8,109 nt of DNA from an uncultured Rickettsiales bacterium (lineage in GTDB: Bacteria; Pseudomonadota; Alphaproteobacteria; Rickettsiales; UBA998): positions 1-8,109 of the forward strand of contig CALJMC010000141.1 in NCBI GenBank assembly GCA_937982385.1, read 5' to 3'. Under the pieces are notes generated by a model that was not told the DNA's origin, did no database searches, and saw nothing but the letters and a program-made list of their open reading frames with translations. The translations under genes were made by a program, and so were the position numbers. Every line of letters begins with the position of its first letter. Positions within the stretch are counted from its first letter, which is position 1. Shown in pieces: positions 1 through 6,867 of this stretch.

Positions 1-477
1 ATACATCTGAATGAAACGGCGATAAGAATCATAGGCAAAACGTGGATTGTCAGATTTAGCTGCCAAGCCTTCCACAGTAATATCGTTCAAACCAAGGTTC
101 AAAACGGTGTCCATCATACCCGGCATAGACGCGCGCGCACCAGAGCGAATGGATACGAGCAATGGGTTACTGGCATCACCAAATTGTGCGCCAACCACAT
201 TTTCAATCATTTTCAGAGACTCTTCAACATGCGCTGTAAGTGCATCAGGAAGTTTTTTGCTGTTTTCATAATAGGCAACGCACACATCGGTTGTGATGGT
301 AAAACCGGGAGGGACGGGCAGTCCGAGTGACGACATTTCCGCCAAGTTAGCGCCCTTACCACCAAGCAGGTTCTTCATTTCGGCGTTGCCTTCTGCTTTG
401 CCATCGCCAAAGTCATAGACCATTTTGCCAAGCGGGGTGTTGTTGGTTGCGAGTGTAATAGCTGAAGATTGGGTCAC
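1..477 (-). CDS. ppdK: Pyruvate phosphate dikinase, N-terminal 159 residues (cut by the window edge)
   Basis: Pyruvate phosphate dikinase is a cytoplasmic enzyme that interconverts pyruvate, ATP and phosphate with phosphoenolpyruvate, AMP and pyrophosphate. Only the start of the ATP-grasp nucleotide-binding domain is present. Visible family motifs are KMVYDFGDG (residues 18-26), LLGGKGANLAEM (37-48), GLPVPPGFTIT (52-62) and VSIRSGARASMPGMMDTVLNLG (108-129), which holds the conserved ATP-binding arginine region. Full-length family members are near 880 residues, so most of the gene lies beyond position 1. The start is GTG at 477-475: an in-frame TAA lies five codons upstream, and AGAGG (488-484) sits 6 bases before the GTG. 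It follows glyS by 60 bases on the same strand, an order common in alphaproteobacteria. The frame is open to the window edge with no defect. The family call is very secure, and the start is well supported. Confidence 0.96.
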   Translation of the reverse strand, partial: MTQSSAITLATNNTPLGKMVYDFGDGKAEGNAEMKNLLGGKGANLAEMSSLGLPVPPGFTITTDVCVAYYENSKKLPDALTAHVEESLKMIENVVGAQFGDASNPLLVSIRSGARASMPGMMDTVLNLGLNDITVEGLAAKSDNPRFAYDSYRRFIQMY

Positions 478-537
478 GGTGAGCCTCTTTGTTTATGTCG
501 TTTAATAATGCGCCATTCTAGTGCGTAAAAGTTAATT

Positions 538-2613
538 TTATGTTTCAATAAGTGAGAAATTGCCGATATGTTTGAGCATGTCGCGAAGTTTCGCGAGTAA
601 TTCTAAGCGGTTTTTGCGAGTATAGGTGTCATCCGCATTGACCATCACATGCTCGAAAAAGTCATCGAGTGGTTTTCTTACTTGCGCAACGGCTTTCATT
701 GCCATGTCGAATTGTTCATCCTTGAGTGCTGATATCACCTCGCCTTCTGCAACCATAAGCGCATCGTAGAGTGCTTTTTCATGAATTTCATTGAGATGAA
801 TAGCATCTACATCACCATCATAGGTTTTTTTGTCTTTCTCTTCTTCTTTGCTGAGTATGTTGGTAGCTCTGCGATAGCCTGCTGTTACATTGCCGCCATC
901 ATCTGTTTTGATGAAGTCATCCACAGCATAAATGCGTGAGACAAGCTGCACCACGTCATCTGCATTTGTGTCAGCAAACACGCACTCAATCACATCATGG
1001 CGAATGTTATTCGATTTCAAAATTACTTTCAGGCGGTCACGGAAGAAAGTAATGAGTTCGGCAACAAGTACCTCTTTGCCCACCTCTTTGGTCACCGCTT
1101 TAGGGTAGCGTGAGAGGGTATTCTCAAATGCGATATTCAAAGGAATACGCAATTTGTTATCGAGGATAATACGCAAAATTCCAAGTGCCATGCGACGCAA
1201 TGCAAAGGGGTCTTTTGAGCCTGTCGGTTTTTCACCTGCGGCAAATAACCCTGCGAGTGAATCAAATTTATCAGCCAGTGATACGGCCATACCTGCTGGC
1301 GTTAGCGGCAATGAATCATCTGCGCCTTGAGGTTTATAATGCTCGGCAATGGCTTCAGCAACATCCGCATCTTCGCCTTGCGCTTTTGCATAATAGCGCC
1401 CCATAATGCCTTGCAGCTCAGGAAATTCACCAACCATGCCGCTTACTAAGTCAGACTTTGAAAGCTCTGCGGCCCTCTCTACTGTAGATAGATTCGCATG
1501 TGGAACGAAAACAGAGAGGAAGGTGGAAAGCGACGTAATGCGCTCAACTTTTTTGGCAATTGAGCCAAGTTTTGCATGGAAAATCATTTTATCTAACGCA
1601 TCATTGAAGGATGCGAGGGGTTTCTTCTGGTCTTGATCCCAGTAGAATTGACCATCACTTAGGCGTGCACGAATCACGCGTTGATTCCCGTTTATAATGG
1701 CTTTTCCGTCATCATTGGCGGCGATGTTGGACACCACCAAAAAGTGGTTTGAGAGTTCTGCCTTGTCATTTAAGCAGGCAAAATATTTCTGATGATGCTT
1801 CATCTCAAGCACCAACACTTCAGGCGGGAGTTTCAAGAATTCTTTGTCATATTCACCGAGCAAACAGATGGGCCATTCGACCAAACCTGTCACTTCATCC
1901 AACAAACCATCATCAGCCTTAATTGATAGACCTTTTTCACCTGCAGCTTTCGCCGCATCACCCAAAATCCATTGACGGCGCGTCTCAGCATCAGCCACAA
2001 CCTTATGCTCTCTCAGCGTTTTCTCATAGTCATTCGGATGGTTGATAGTAATCTCACCCTTGGACAAAAAGCGATGCCCTTCTGTGATATTGCTTGCAGT
2101 GATATGCCCAAGTTGGACAGGAATTATGTCAGAATCAAATAAGCACAATATACGTTTGAGTGGACGCACCCAAGTCATATCATACGCGCCCCAATGCTGC
2201 GATTTCGGCCAGGGGAAGTTGGTGATGACTGTTTCAAATACGTCTTTTAGTGCGGTTGCTGCAGGCTGTCCTTTTTGTGAACTAACTGCAAAATAGAATT
2301 CATCCTTACCAACAACACGTTTTTCTAGCTGGTCAAGTCCTAGTCCAGCTGAACGGCAGAAACCTTGCAATGCTTGCTCAGCTGCGCCGACTTTAGGACC
2401 TTTACGTTCAATCTCGATATCTGGCTGAATGCTGGGCAGTCCTGAAATATGCAATGCTAGGCGGCGAGGGGTGGAAAAACCTTTAATGTCAGCATGCTCA
2501 AGGCGCGCTTCTTTTAATCCCTTTTCCACGCGCTCTGTCAGCGTTTTTAATGCAGATTTCTGCATACGTGCGGGGATTTCTTCAGAAAAAAGTTCTATCA
2601 GTGCATCTGTCAT
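538..2613 (-). CDS. glyS: Glycyl-tRNA synthetase beta subunit
   Basis: This is the beta subunit of the bacterial alpha2-beta2 glycyl-tRNA synthetase, which contributes tRNA recognition while GlyQ carries the catalytic core. The 691-residue protein matches the usual length (about 690). Recognisable segments are the N-terminal IELFSEEIPARMQ (6-18), FSTPRRLALHI (46-56), WVRPLKRI (148-155), EGHRFL (178-183), LVEWPICLLGEYDKEFL (244-260), NGNQRVIRARLSDGQFYWD (308-326), SLADKFDSLAGLF (445-457) and KDPFALRRMALGILRII (467-483). A C-terminal DALR-type anticodon-binding region ends in KNRLELLAKLRDML (667-680). The start ATG directly abuts the panD stop (TAAATG), with AAGGTG (2628-2623) 9 bases upstream inside panD, so translation is probably coupled. 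It ends in TAA at 540-538. No frameshift or missing block was seen. It is separated from glyQ by two other genes, which is the main oddity of this locus. Confidence 0.98.
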   Translation of the reverse strand: MTDALIELFSEEIPARMQKSALKTLTERVEKGLKEARLEHADIKGFSTPRRLALHISGLPSIQPDIEIERKGPKVGAAEQALQGFCRSAGLGLDQLEKRVVGKDEFYFAVSSQKGQPAATALKDVFETVITNFPWPKSQHWGAYDMTWVRPLKRILCLFDSDIIPVQLGHITASNITEGHRFLSKGEITINHPNDYEKTLREHKVVADAETRRQWILGDAAKAAGEKGLSIKADDGLLDEVTGLVEWPICLLGEYDKEFLKLPPEVLVLEMKHHQKYFACLNDKAELSNHFLVVSNIAANDDGKAIINGNQRVIRARLSDGQFYWDQDQKKPLASFNDALDKMIFHAKLGSIAKKVERITSLSTFLSVFVPHANLSTVERAAELSKSDLVSGMVGEFPELQGIMGRYYAKAQGEDADVAEAIAEHYKPQGADDSLPLTPAGMAVSLADKFDSLAGLFAAGEKPTGSKDPFALRRMALGILRIILDNKLRIPLNIAFENTLSRYPKAVTKEVGKEVLVAELITFFRDRLKVILKSNNIRHDVIECVFADTNADDVVQLVSRIYAVDDFIKTDDGGNVTAGYRRATNILSKEEEKDKKTYDGDVDAIHLNEIHEKALYDALMVAEGEVISALKDEQFDMAMKAVAQVRKPLDDFFEHVMVNADDTYTRKNRLELLAKLRDMLKHIGNFSLIET

Positions 2614-2964
2614 TTAATTCGTCACCTTATTTCTCTCATCTACTTGCACCACAGTCGGCTTAAATTTTTTCGCCTTTTCCTCACTCATCGATGCGTAGGT
2701 GAGAATAATTACCAAATCACCAATTTTAGCCAAATGCGCTGCTGCACCATTAATTTGAATCACGCCGCTACCTGCCGCCTCTTCAATGGCATAGGTTGTG
2801 AAGCGATTGCCGTTGGTGATGTCCAGCACATCCACCTGCTCATAAGGCAGGATGCCACTTGCTTTGAGTAAATCGCTATCAATACCAATGGAGCCTTCAT
2901 AATCAAGGTCAGCTTGCGTTACTGTTGCGCGGTGAATTTTAGATTTAAACATCGTTAATTTCAT
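2614..2964 (-). CDS. panD: Aspartate 1-decarboxylase (PanD proenzyme)
   Basis: PanD decarboxylates L-aspartate to beta-alanine for pantothenate and coenzyme A synthesis. It is a pyruvoyl enzyme made as a proenzyme that cleaves itself. From the start at 2964 the 116-residue protein aligns without offset to E. coli PanD numbering from memory. K9, H11, Y22, the Gly24-Ser25 cleavage site (YEGS), R54, T57, Y58 and N72 (INGAAAH) all fall at the expected positions, so processing and activity should be intact. This numbering favours the ATG at 2964-2962 over the ATG at 2952 (a four-residue loss) and over an in-frame ATG at 3006 that would add 14 residues inside the upstream gene. AAGGAG (2980-2975) lies 10 bases before the chosen start. 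The start overlaps the lipoprotein gene stop (TAATG), and the stop abuts the glyS start. Its position between glyQ and glyS is unusual. No other pantothenate gene is visible in the window. Confidence 0.96.
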   Translation of the reverse strand: MKLTMFKSKIHRATVTQADLDYEGSIGIDSDLLKASGILPYEQVDVLDITNGNRFTTYAIEEAAGSGVIQINGAAAHLAKIGDLVIILTYASMSEEKAKKFKPTVVQVDERNKVTN

Positions 2965-3710
2965 TATTTTGTTGCTCCTTGCACCATGGGTGAGAGCATG
3001 TCCCACACGCCTTTTGCAGCATTCAATGCTTCAAAGCTACTGCCGCATGATGAGTTGCTGCTTGCAGCTGCCATCACCTTGCTGCGTGCCTCTGGATTCT
3101 CCAATAGCCATCCAACAAACTGCTTTTGCAACGCGGATTTGTCGGCGCCTAAGGTGCCAATCACATTACTATAAGCGGGGATGATGGTGCTGAGTGAGGT
3201 TGCCAATGTCTTGCCTGACCCTTGTGAGAAGAGACTGATTGCGCCTTGTGCAATATTCTTGATGGTGGTTGCTAAGTTATCGGTAGATGTGTTGCCCAAG
3301 CGAGCATTGGTTACTGCGCTAAGCATTTTTTTGCCTTCGCCAGATACGACGATATTGTTAAACGCGTTAATCGTTTCGATGGGCATGTTTTCTTCATAGG
3401 CATCGGCGAGCAAGCCGGTCACCATGGAGCCGTCAAATAAATATCCTGCGAAATCTGAACCTACACCGCTAAGGTCAGCAACGCATTCATCAGGAACATT
3501 GTCGGGAAGTTGGTCTTTTAACGCTTCACGTAGCACGCCTTTTTCTGAGGCGGCTTTTGAAAATGACTCAGAGAAGATGGGTGCCAGCACTTCGCTGTGC
3601 GTTAAGCGTACCATTTCATCTGCCGCTTGGCGGTGCGGTGACTTTGCTGCATCACAGGCTGAAAGCGTCAGCAATGATAGAGTGATAAAAAGAGTGCGAG
3701 TGTATGTCAT
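2964..3710 (-). CDS. Putative lipoprotein of unknown function
   Basis: I do not recognise a characterised family. The 248-residue protein starts with a short n-region (MTYTR), a hydrophobic stretch (residues 7-16) and a lipobox LSAC ending at Cys19, as expected for signal peptidase II processing. The residue after the cysteine is Asp20; in E. coli an Asp at +2 favours retention in the inner membrane, but whether that rule holds here is unknown. The mature part is soluble-looking, mostly helical in composition, rich in Ala, Ser and Leu. It has two further cysteines (C76, C222) that could form a disulfide. Residues about 103-133 (from DAYEENMPIETINAFNN to the GEGKKML segment) faintly resemble the DUF2059 pattern of 'Fy.s..Gkk'; this is only a hint. 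Start: ATGA overlap with glyQ, and GAAGGA (3725-3720) 9 bases upstream. Stop: TAATG overlap with panD. The tight coupling and intact signal peptide argue for a real expressed gene. Confidence 0.85.
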   Translation of the reverse strand: MTYTRTLFITLSLLTLSACDAAKSPHRQAADEMVRLTHSEVLAPIFSESFSKAASEKGVLREALKDQLPDNVPDECVADLSGVGSDFAGYLFDGSMVTGLLADAYEENMPIETINAFNNIVVSGEGKKMLSAVTNARLGNTSTDNLATTIKNIAQGAISLFSQGSGKTLATSLSTIIPAYSNVIGTLGADKSALQKQFVGWLLENPEARSKVMAAASSNSSCGSSFEALNAAKGVWDMLSPMVQGATK

Positions 3711-4621
3711 GCGGCTTTGTCCTTCGCGTCGGTTGTTTTATTTGCGCCTAAATATACTTCACAGGAGCCTTTGGCTAATGTGCGTACACGAGCAATATAA
3801 GCTGCACGTTCGGTCACGCCAATCACGCCACGCGCATCGAGTAAATTGAACAAGTGCGATGCTTTCAGGCATTGGTCATAGGCAGGAAGTGCAAGTTTTT
3901 TCTCAAGCAGAGACATCGCCTCAGACTCGGCGTCCTTGAAGTGCTGGAGCAAAATATCCGTATTGGCATGTTCCAAATTATAGGCCGAAAATTCCACTTC
4001 ATTGCGGTGAAATACATCGCCATAGGTCATCACAGGGGCGTTGGAGCCTTCAATTTGGCTGTTCCACTGAAGGTCATAGACGTTATCAACACCTTGAATA
4101 TACATCGCCAAACGTTCGATACCATACGTAATTTCGCCTGCAACAGGGCTGCATTCGAAGCCACCGACTTGCTGGAAATAGGTGAATTGCGTCACTTCCA
4201 TGCCGTCACACCAGACTTCCCAACCAAGTCCCCATGCACCGAGCGTGGGGCTTTCCCAGTCATCTTCAACAAAGCGAATATCATGCTGCAACGGGTCAAT
4301 GCCAAGTGCTACCAATGATTCGAGATATAGTTCCTGAATGTTGTCAGGCGATGGTTTGAGAATCACCTGAAACTGGTAGTAATGCTGCAAACGATTTGGG
4401 TTCTCGCCATAACGACCATCAGTAGGGCGGCGAGATGGCTGCACATAAGCCGCATTCCAATGATCTGGCCCTAATGCGCGAAGGGTTGTTGCAGGATGGA
4501 AGGTTCCAGCACCCACTTGCTCGTCATAAGGTTGCAAAATAAGACAGCCTTGTTTCGCCCAGAAATGCTGCAATGTCAGGATAATGTCTTGAAAGGCGAA
4601 AGGTGTTTTTATGTTAGTCAT
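3707..4621 (-). CDS. glyQ: Glycyl-tRNA synthetase alpha subunit
   Basis: This is the catalytic class II alpha subunit of the alpha2-beta2 glycyl-tRNA synthetase, which makes glycyl-adenylate and charges tRNA-Gly together with GlyS. The 304 residues match the family length (E. coli about 303). Very strongly conserved blocks are visible: AFQDIILTLQHFWAKQGC (9-26), YVQPSRRPTDGRYGENPNRL (59-78), HYYQFQVILKPSPDNIQELY (80-99), DIRFVEDDWESPTLGAWGLG (114-133), MEVTQFTYFQQVGG (141-154), the motif-3-like GEITYGIERLAMYIQGVD (162-179) and FNLLDARG (258-265). An in-frame TAA upstream and the alignment fix the start at ATG 4621-4619, yet no clear Shine-Dalgarno sequence precedes it (ACCCCTA just before the ATG). 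The last four bases overlap the lipoprotein gene start. It lies 83 bases downstream of ntrB on the same strand, so it may be read from upstream, from its own weak promoter, or both. Confidence 0.98.
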   Translation of the reverse strand: MTNIKTPFAFQDIILTLQHFWAKQGCLILQPYDEQVGAGTFHPATTLRALGPDHWNAAYVQPSRRPTDGRYGENPNRLQHYYQFQVILKPSPDNIQELYLESLVALGIDPLQHDIRFVEDDWESPTLGAWGLGWEVWCDGMEVTQFTYFQQVGGFECSPVAGEITYGIERLAMYIQGVDNVYDLQWNSQIEGSNAPVMTYGDVFHRNEVEFSAYNLEHANTDILLQHFKDAESEAMSLLEKKLALPAYDQCLKASHLFNLLDARGVIGVTERAAYIARVRTLAKGSCEVYLGANKTTDAKDKAA

Positions 4622-4654
4622 TAGGGGTAATTTCTTGTGGTTAAAGATACCTAG

Positions 4655-4683
4655 TTTTTAAGCGGAATTGGCACCTAAAGCAA
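4655..4683 (-). promoter_or_regulatory. Possible weak promoter for glyQ
   Basis: In the 83-base gap between ntrB and glyQ, read on the minus strand, TTGCTT (4683-4678) is followed after 17 bases by TAAAAA (4660-4655). The match to a sigma-70 promoter is only 3/6 and 4/6, so this is a weak prediction. A second -10-like hexamer, TATCTT, lies just downstream. The gap shows no hairpin followed by a T-run, so transcription from ntrB could also continue into glyQ. Confidence 0.22.
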
Positions 4684-4704
4684 GGGATATTTGTTGGTGC
4701 ATGC

Positions 4705-5766
4705 TTATTCAGCAATGGGCAGTAGAACGCTGAATGCTGTACAGATTTTGCTGTTCTCAGATAGCTCGATAATGCCACCATGATCACGGGTGATCTTGGC
4801 AGCAATCGCTAAGCCCAAACCATGTCCGTCTGTCTTGGTGCTGGTGAGTGGGTCAAATAGGTTTTTGGCGATGTGCTCAGGGATGCCCCCGGCATTATCT
4901 TCGATAGTAATGCAGATGGGAAGCGGCGTCTTGTGGCGGTAGCGCATGTTGTAACGTTGGACATAGCGCGTGGAAATTGTGAGGGGGCTATTATCATTGT
5001 TTTTCAATGCTTCGGAGGCATTCTTAACGATGTTCAGAAATAGCTGAATGAGGCTTTCTTTATCCCCTAACACCTTGGGGAGTGAGGGGTCAAACTGTTC
5101 AATGAATGTGATGTTTTTCTTCAGTGTAGGGTCGAGTACTTCCATGACATAGTTGAGTACTTCATGGATGTTAAGTGGCTCAAGTTTCAGCGGACGGTCA
5201 TCGGTGAGGAACTCGATACGGGAGAGTGTATGATTAATCCGATCCACCTCATTTATTACCAAGGTGACGAGCGACATCGAATCGTCATTTTTCTGCAGTT
5301 CATCCTGTAAAAGCTGCGAGGCGCCACGAATGGCAGAGAGTGGGTTCTTAATTTCATGTGCGAGCATCGCCGCCATCAACCCTGCGCGCTCTGTCACCGC
5401 ATCGCGCTGCTGTTGTTGTGTTACCATGTCATTGCCCATAATGGCATCAATCGTGATGTGAGTGGTGCCGTCAGGTTGTGCCATCACATAGAGATGTACA
5501 CGTACGATGCGCTCATCAGCCAGTTGCAGCTCATGGTCATAGGCTTTGGTGCTGCTGCCGTGCTGAATACTATCATTGATGAAGCGCAATGCCTCGTCGT
5601 GTGGGGTTATCCAATCGGTAATCACGCTGCCTATGAGTGCAGCCGGGCGGGCAGAAAATAATTGTTCCGATACCGAATTGATATGCGTGATGCGCGTGTC
5701 GCTGCCGAGTATGAGGGTGGCGAAGGGCAGGCTGTCGCTGTCTATGCTGTAGCCCGCGCTGGTCAT
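4705..5766 (-). CDS. ntrB: NtrB-type PAS sensor histidine kinase (nitrogen regulation)
   Basis: This is a soluble two-component histidine kinase of the NtrB (NRII, GlnL) type. In the known system it is controlled by PII protein and phosphorylates or dephosphorylates NtrC according to nitrogen status. The 353 residues show no membrane segment. Domains in order are an N-terminal PAS domain (about 12-110), the dimerisation/phosphoacceptor helix with MLAHEIKNPLSAIRGASQLL (134-153, phosphorylated His137), EFLTDDRPL (185-193) and FDPSLPKVLGD (225-235), both typical of NtrB, then a HATPase domain. The latter has an N box FLNIVKNASEAL (243-254), G1 DNAGGIP (290-296, Ala in place of the more usual Gly at 292), F box LFDPLTSTK (303-311) and G2 GHGLGLA (314-320). 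All catalytic features are present. The start overlaps the dusB stop (ATGA), and AGAGG (5775-5771) lies 4 bases upstream. The expected partner ntrC does not follow; the next gene is glyQ. Confidence 0.92.
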   Translation of the reverse strand: MTSAGYSIDSDSLPFATLILGSDTRITHINSVSEQLFSARPAALIGSVITDWITPHDEALRFINDSIQHGSSTKAYDHELQLADERIVRVHLYVMAQPDGTTHITIDAIMGNDMVTQQQQRDAVTERAGLMAAMLAHEIKNPLSAIRGASQLLQDELQKNDDSMSLVTLVINEVDRINHTLSRIEFLTDDRPLKLEPLNIHEVLNYVMEVLDPTLKKNITFIEQFDPSLPKVLGDKESLIQLFLNIVKNASEALKNNDNSPLTISTRYVQRYNMRYRHKTPLPICITIEDNAGGIPEHIAKNLFDPLTSTKTDGHGLGLAIAAKITRDHGGIIELSENSKICTAFSVLLPIAE

Positions 5767-6803
5767 GCTGCCTCTATATTATCTTGCGATGCGTAGAATT
5801 TCTGCACAAAGGCAATCACTTCTTTGGGGTCGGTCATGCGGTTCATTTGTTTTCTAAATTCAGCGGAGCCGCGCAGGCCATTCGAATACCATCCCAAATG
5901 TTTGCGTGCGCATCTCACGCCATTGAGTGTGCCATAGAGCGAAAGCATCGCTTCATAATGCTCTAGAACAGTGTTCAATTGCTTGGTTGCCGTGGGATTT
6001 GGTATTTTTTCTCCTGTCGCAATATAATGTGCAGCTTGGGCGGGGAACCATGGGCGACCATAGGTGCCGCGACCAATCATAATGCCATCTGCGCCCGATT
6101 GATCAAGCGATGCATCGATATCATCAAAGTCAGTGATGTCACCATTGGCAATAACGGGAATGGTCACAGCGTCTTTCACATTTTTGATGAATGCCCAGTC
6201 TGCTGAACCTTTATACATTTGGCAACGTGTGCGTCCGTGGATGGTTAGCATTTTAATGCCCGCTTCTTGGGCAATACGTGCAAGGTTCGGTGCGTTGAGG
6301 CTTTCATGATCCCAGCCTGTGCGCATTTTCATCGTTACCGGAATATCCACCGCCTTGGCGACTGATTCGAGAATGGCACCTGCGAGTACTTCATCACGCA
6401 TGAGAGCGGAACCAGCATAGCTATTGACGACTTTTTTTACAGGGCACCCAAAATTGATATCAATAATATCAGCACCCATATCTGCATTCATCTTGGCTGC
6501 TTCTGCCATCACTTCAGGATCACATCCTGCAAGCTGCACCGTTTTGGGGTGTTCACCCTCATCATGTTGCGCCATACGCATGGTGTTAGCCGTTTGCAGT
6601 AGCATCGCGCGGCTGGCGATCATTTCGGAGACGACCATCCCTACGCCATAGGACGACACAAGCTTGCGAAATGCGAAATCGGAGACACCTGTCATTGGCG
6701 CCAAAATCACGTTGCTATCCAGTGTGACATGGTCAATCTGAATGGGGGCTAGGTTGCGTCCACTCGGTTGATTATCGTTATTATCGTTGACAGCGTCGGT
6801 CAT
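5763..6803 (-). CDS. dusB: tRNA-dihydrouridine synthase B (NifR3 family)
   Basis: This FMN-dependent, NADPH-using enzyme reduces uridine to dihydrouridine in the tRNA D-loop. It was historically called NifR3 in alphaproteobacteria because it sits before ntrB. The 346-residue TIM-barrel protein shows the FMN-binding start VILAPMTGVSDFAFRKL (32-48), VQLAGCDPEVMAEAA (89-103), DINFGCPVKKV (115-125) with the catalytic Cys120, VTMKMRTGW (156-164), TIHGRTRCQMYKG (187-199), VIANGDI (217-223), GADGIMIGRGTYGRPW (237-252) and the C-terminal RKHLGWY (300-306). The N-terminus has a low-complexity NDNNDN stretch encoded by a 9-base duplication. The start is taken as ATG 6803-6801: a TAA lies five codons upstream, and the next Met is inside the barrel. 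No convincing Shine-Dalgarno sequence precedes it. It is divergent from ispDF and translationally coupled to ntrB by ATGA. Confidence 0.96.
   Translation of the reverse strand: MTDAVNDNNDNQPSGRNLAPIQIDHVTLDSNVILAPMTGVSDFAFRKLVSSYGVGMVVSEMIASRAMLLQTANTMRMAQHDEGEHPKTVQLAGCDPEVMAEAAKMNADMGADIIDINFGCPVKKVVNSYAGSALMRDEVLAGAILESVAKAVDIPVTMKMRTGWDHESLNAPNLARIAQEAGIKMLTIHGRTRCQMYKGSADWAFIKNVKDAVTIPVIANGDITDFDDIDASLDQSGADGIMIGRGTYGRPWFPAQAAHYIATGEKIPNPTATKQLNTVLEHYEAMLSLYGTLNGVRCARKHLGWYSNGLRGSAEFRKQMNRMTDPKEVIAFVQKFYASQDNIEAA
6771..6788. repeat. Perfect 9-base tandem duplication in the dusB N-terminus
   Basis: ATTATCGTT occurs twice in a row. On the minus strand it encodes two copies of Asn-Asp-Asn in the non-conserved DusB leader (residues 6-11). 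The last two bases of the second copy begin the TTGACA hexamer at 6787. Confidence 0.9.
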
Positions 6804-6814
6804 GCTACTAAAAC
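6787..6814 (+). promoter_or_regulatory. Candidate ispDF promoter inside the 5' end of dusB
   Basis: TTGACA (6787-6792) is an exact -35 consensus. After 16 bases comes TAAAAC (6809-6814), a 4/6 match to the -10. Initiation would fall near 6821 and leave a leader of about 47 bases before the ispDF ATG. The -35 lies within the first codons of dusB, so the two divergent promoters would overlap. It was inferred from hexamers alone. Confidence 0.35.
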
Positions 6815-6837
6815 TTTACTTGTTACTATTCGACGTC

Positions 6838-6866
6838 CTTCTAACAAAATTTTGGAATAAAAGCAA
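6838..6866 (-). promoter_or_regulatory. Candidate dusB-ntrB promoter
   Basis: On the minus strand, TTGCTT (6866-6861) and TAGAAG (6843-6838) are separated by 17 bases. The matches are 3/6 and 4/6. It is placed correctly in the 64-base divergent gap and would give a leader of roughly 27 bases. The upstream hexamer ends just before the ispDF ATG. Confidence is low. Confidence 0.22.
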
Positions 6867-6867
6867 T

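Noticed and set aside
478..537. A separate ppdK promoter (TAGAAT at about 518-513 on the minus strand) or a glyS terminator
   Set aside because: TAGAAT is a good -10-like hexamer, but no acceptable -35 lies 16-18 bases upstream. There is no stable hairpin followed by a T-run.
2965..3006. A longer PanD beginning at ATG 3006
   Set aside because: From 2964 all catalytic residues match E. coli numbering exactly and AAGGAG precedes that ATG. The extra 14 residues lie inside the lipoprotein gene.
3854..4318. A 154-codon open frame on the plus strand opposite glyQ, and other opposite-strand frames across glyS, ntrB and dusB
   Set aside because: They lie wholly over strongly conserved genes, have no ribosome sites or recognisable motifs, and look like shadows of the real coding strand.
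4669..4685. A sigma-54 promoter suggested by TGGCAC at 4669-4674
   Set aside because: The required TTGC element is absent at the right distance, and the direction would be antisense into ntrB.
6832..6837. GACGTC palindrome at the centre of the ispDF/dusB divergent gap, as an operator
   Set aside because: The symmetry stops at six bases, which is expected by chance.
6787..6867. An N-terminal extension of IspDF from TTG 6787, adding 27 residues with a hydrophobic stretch
   Set aside because: The IspD fold starts just after the ATG at 6868. A membrane-like leader is not expected on this cytoplasmic enzyme, and the extension spans the dusB start and the probable promoter.
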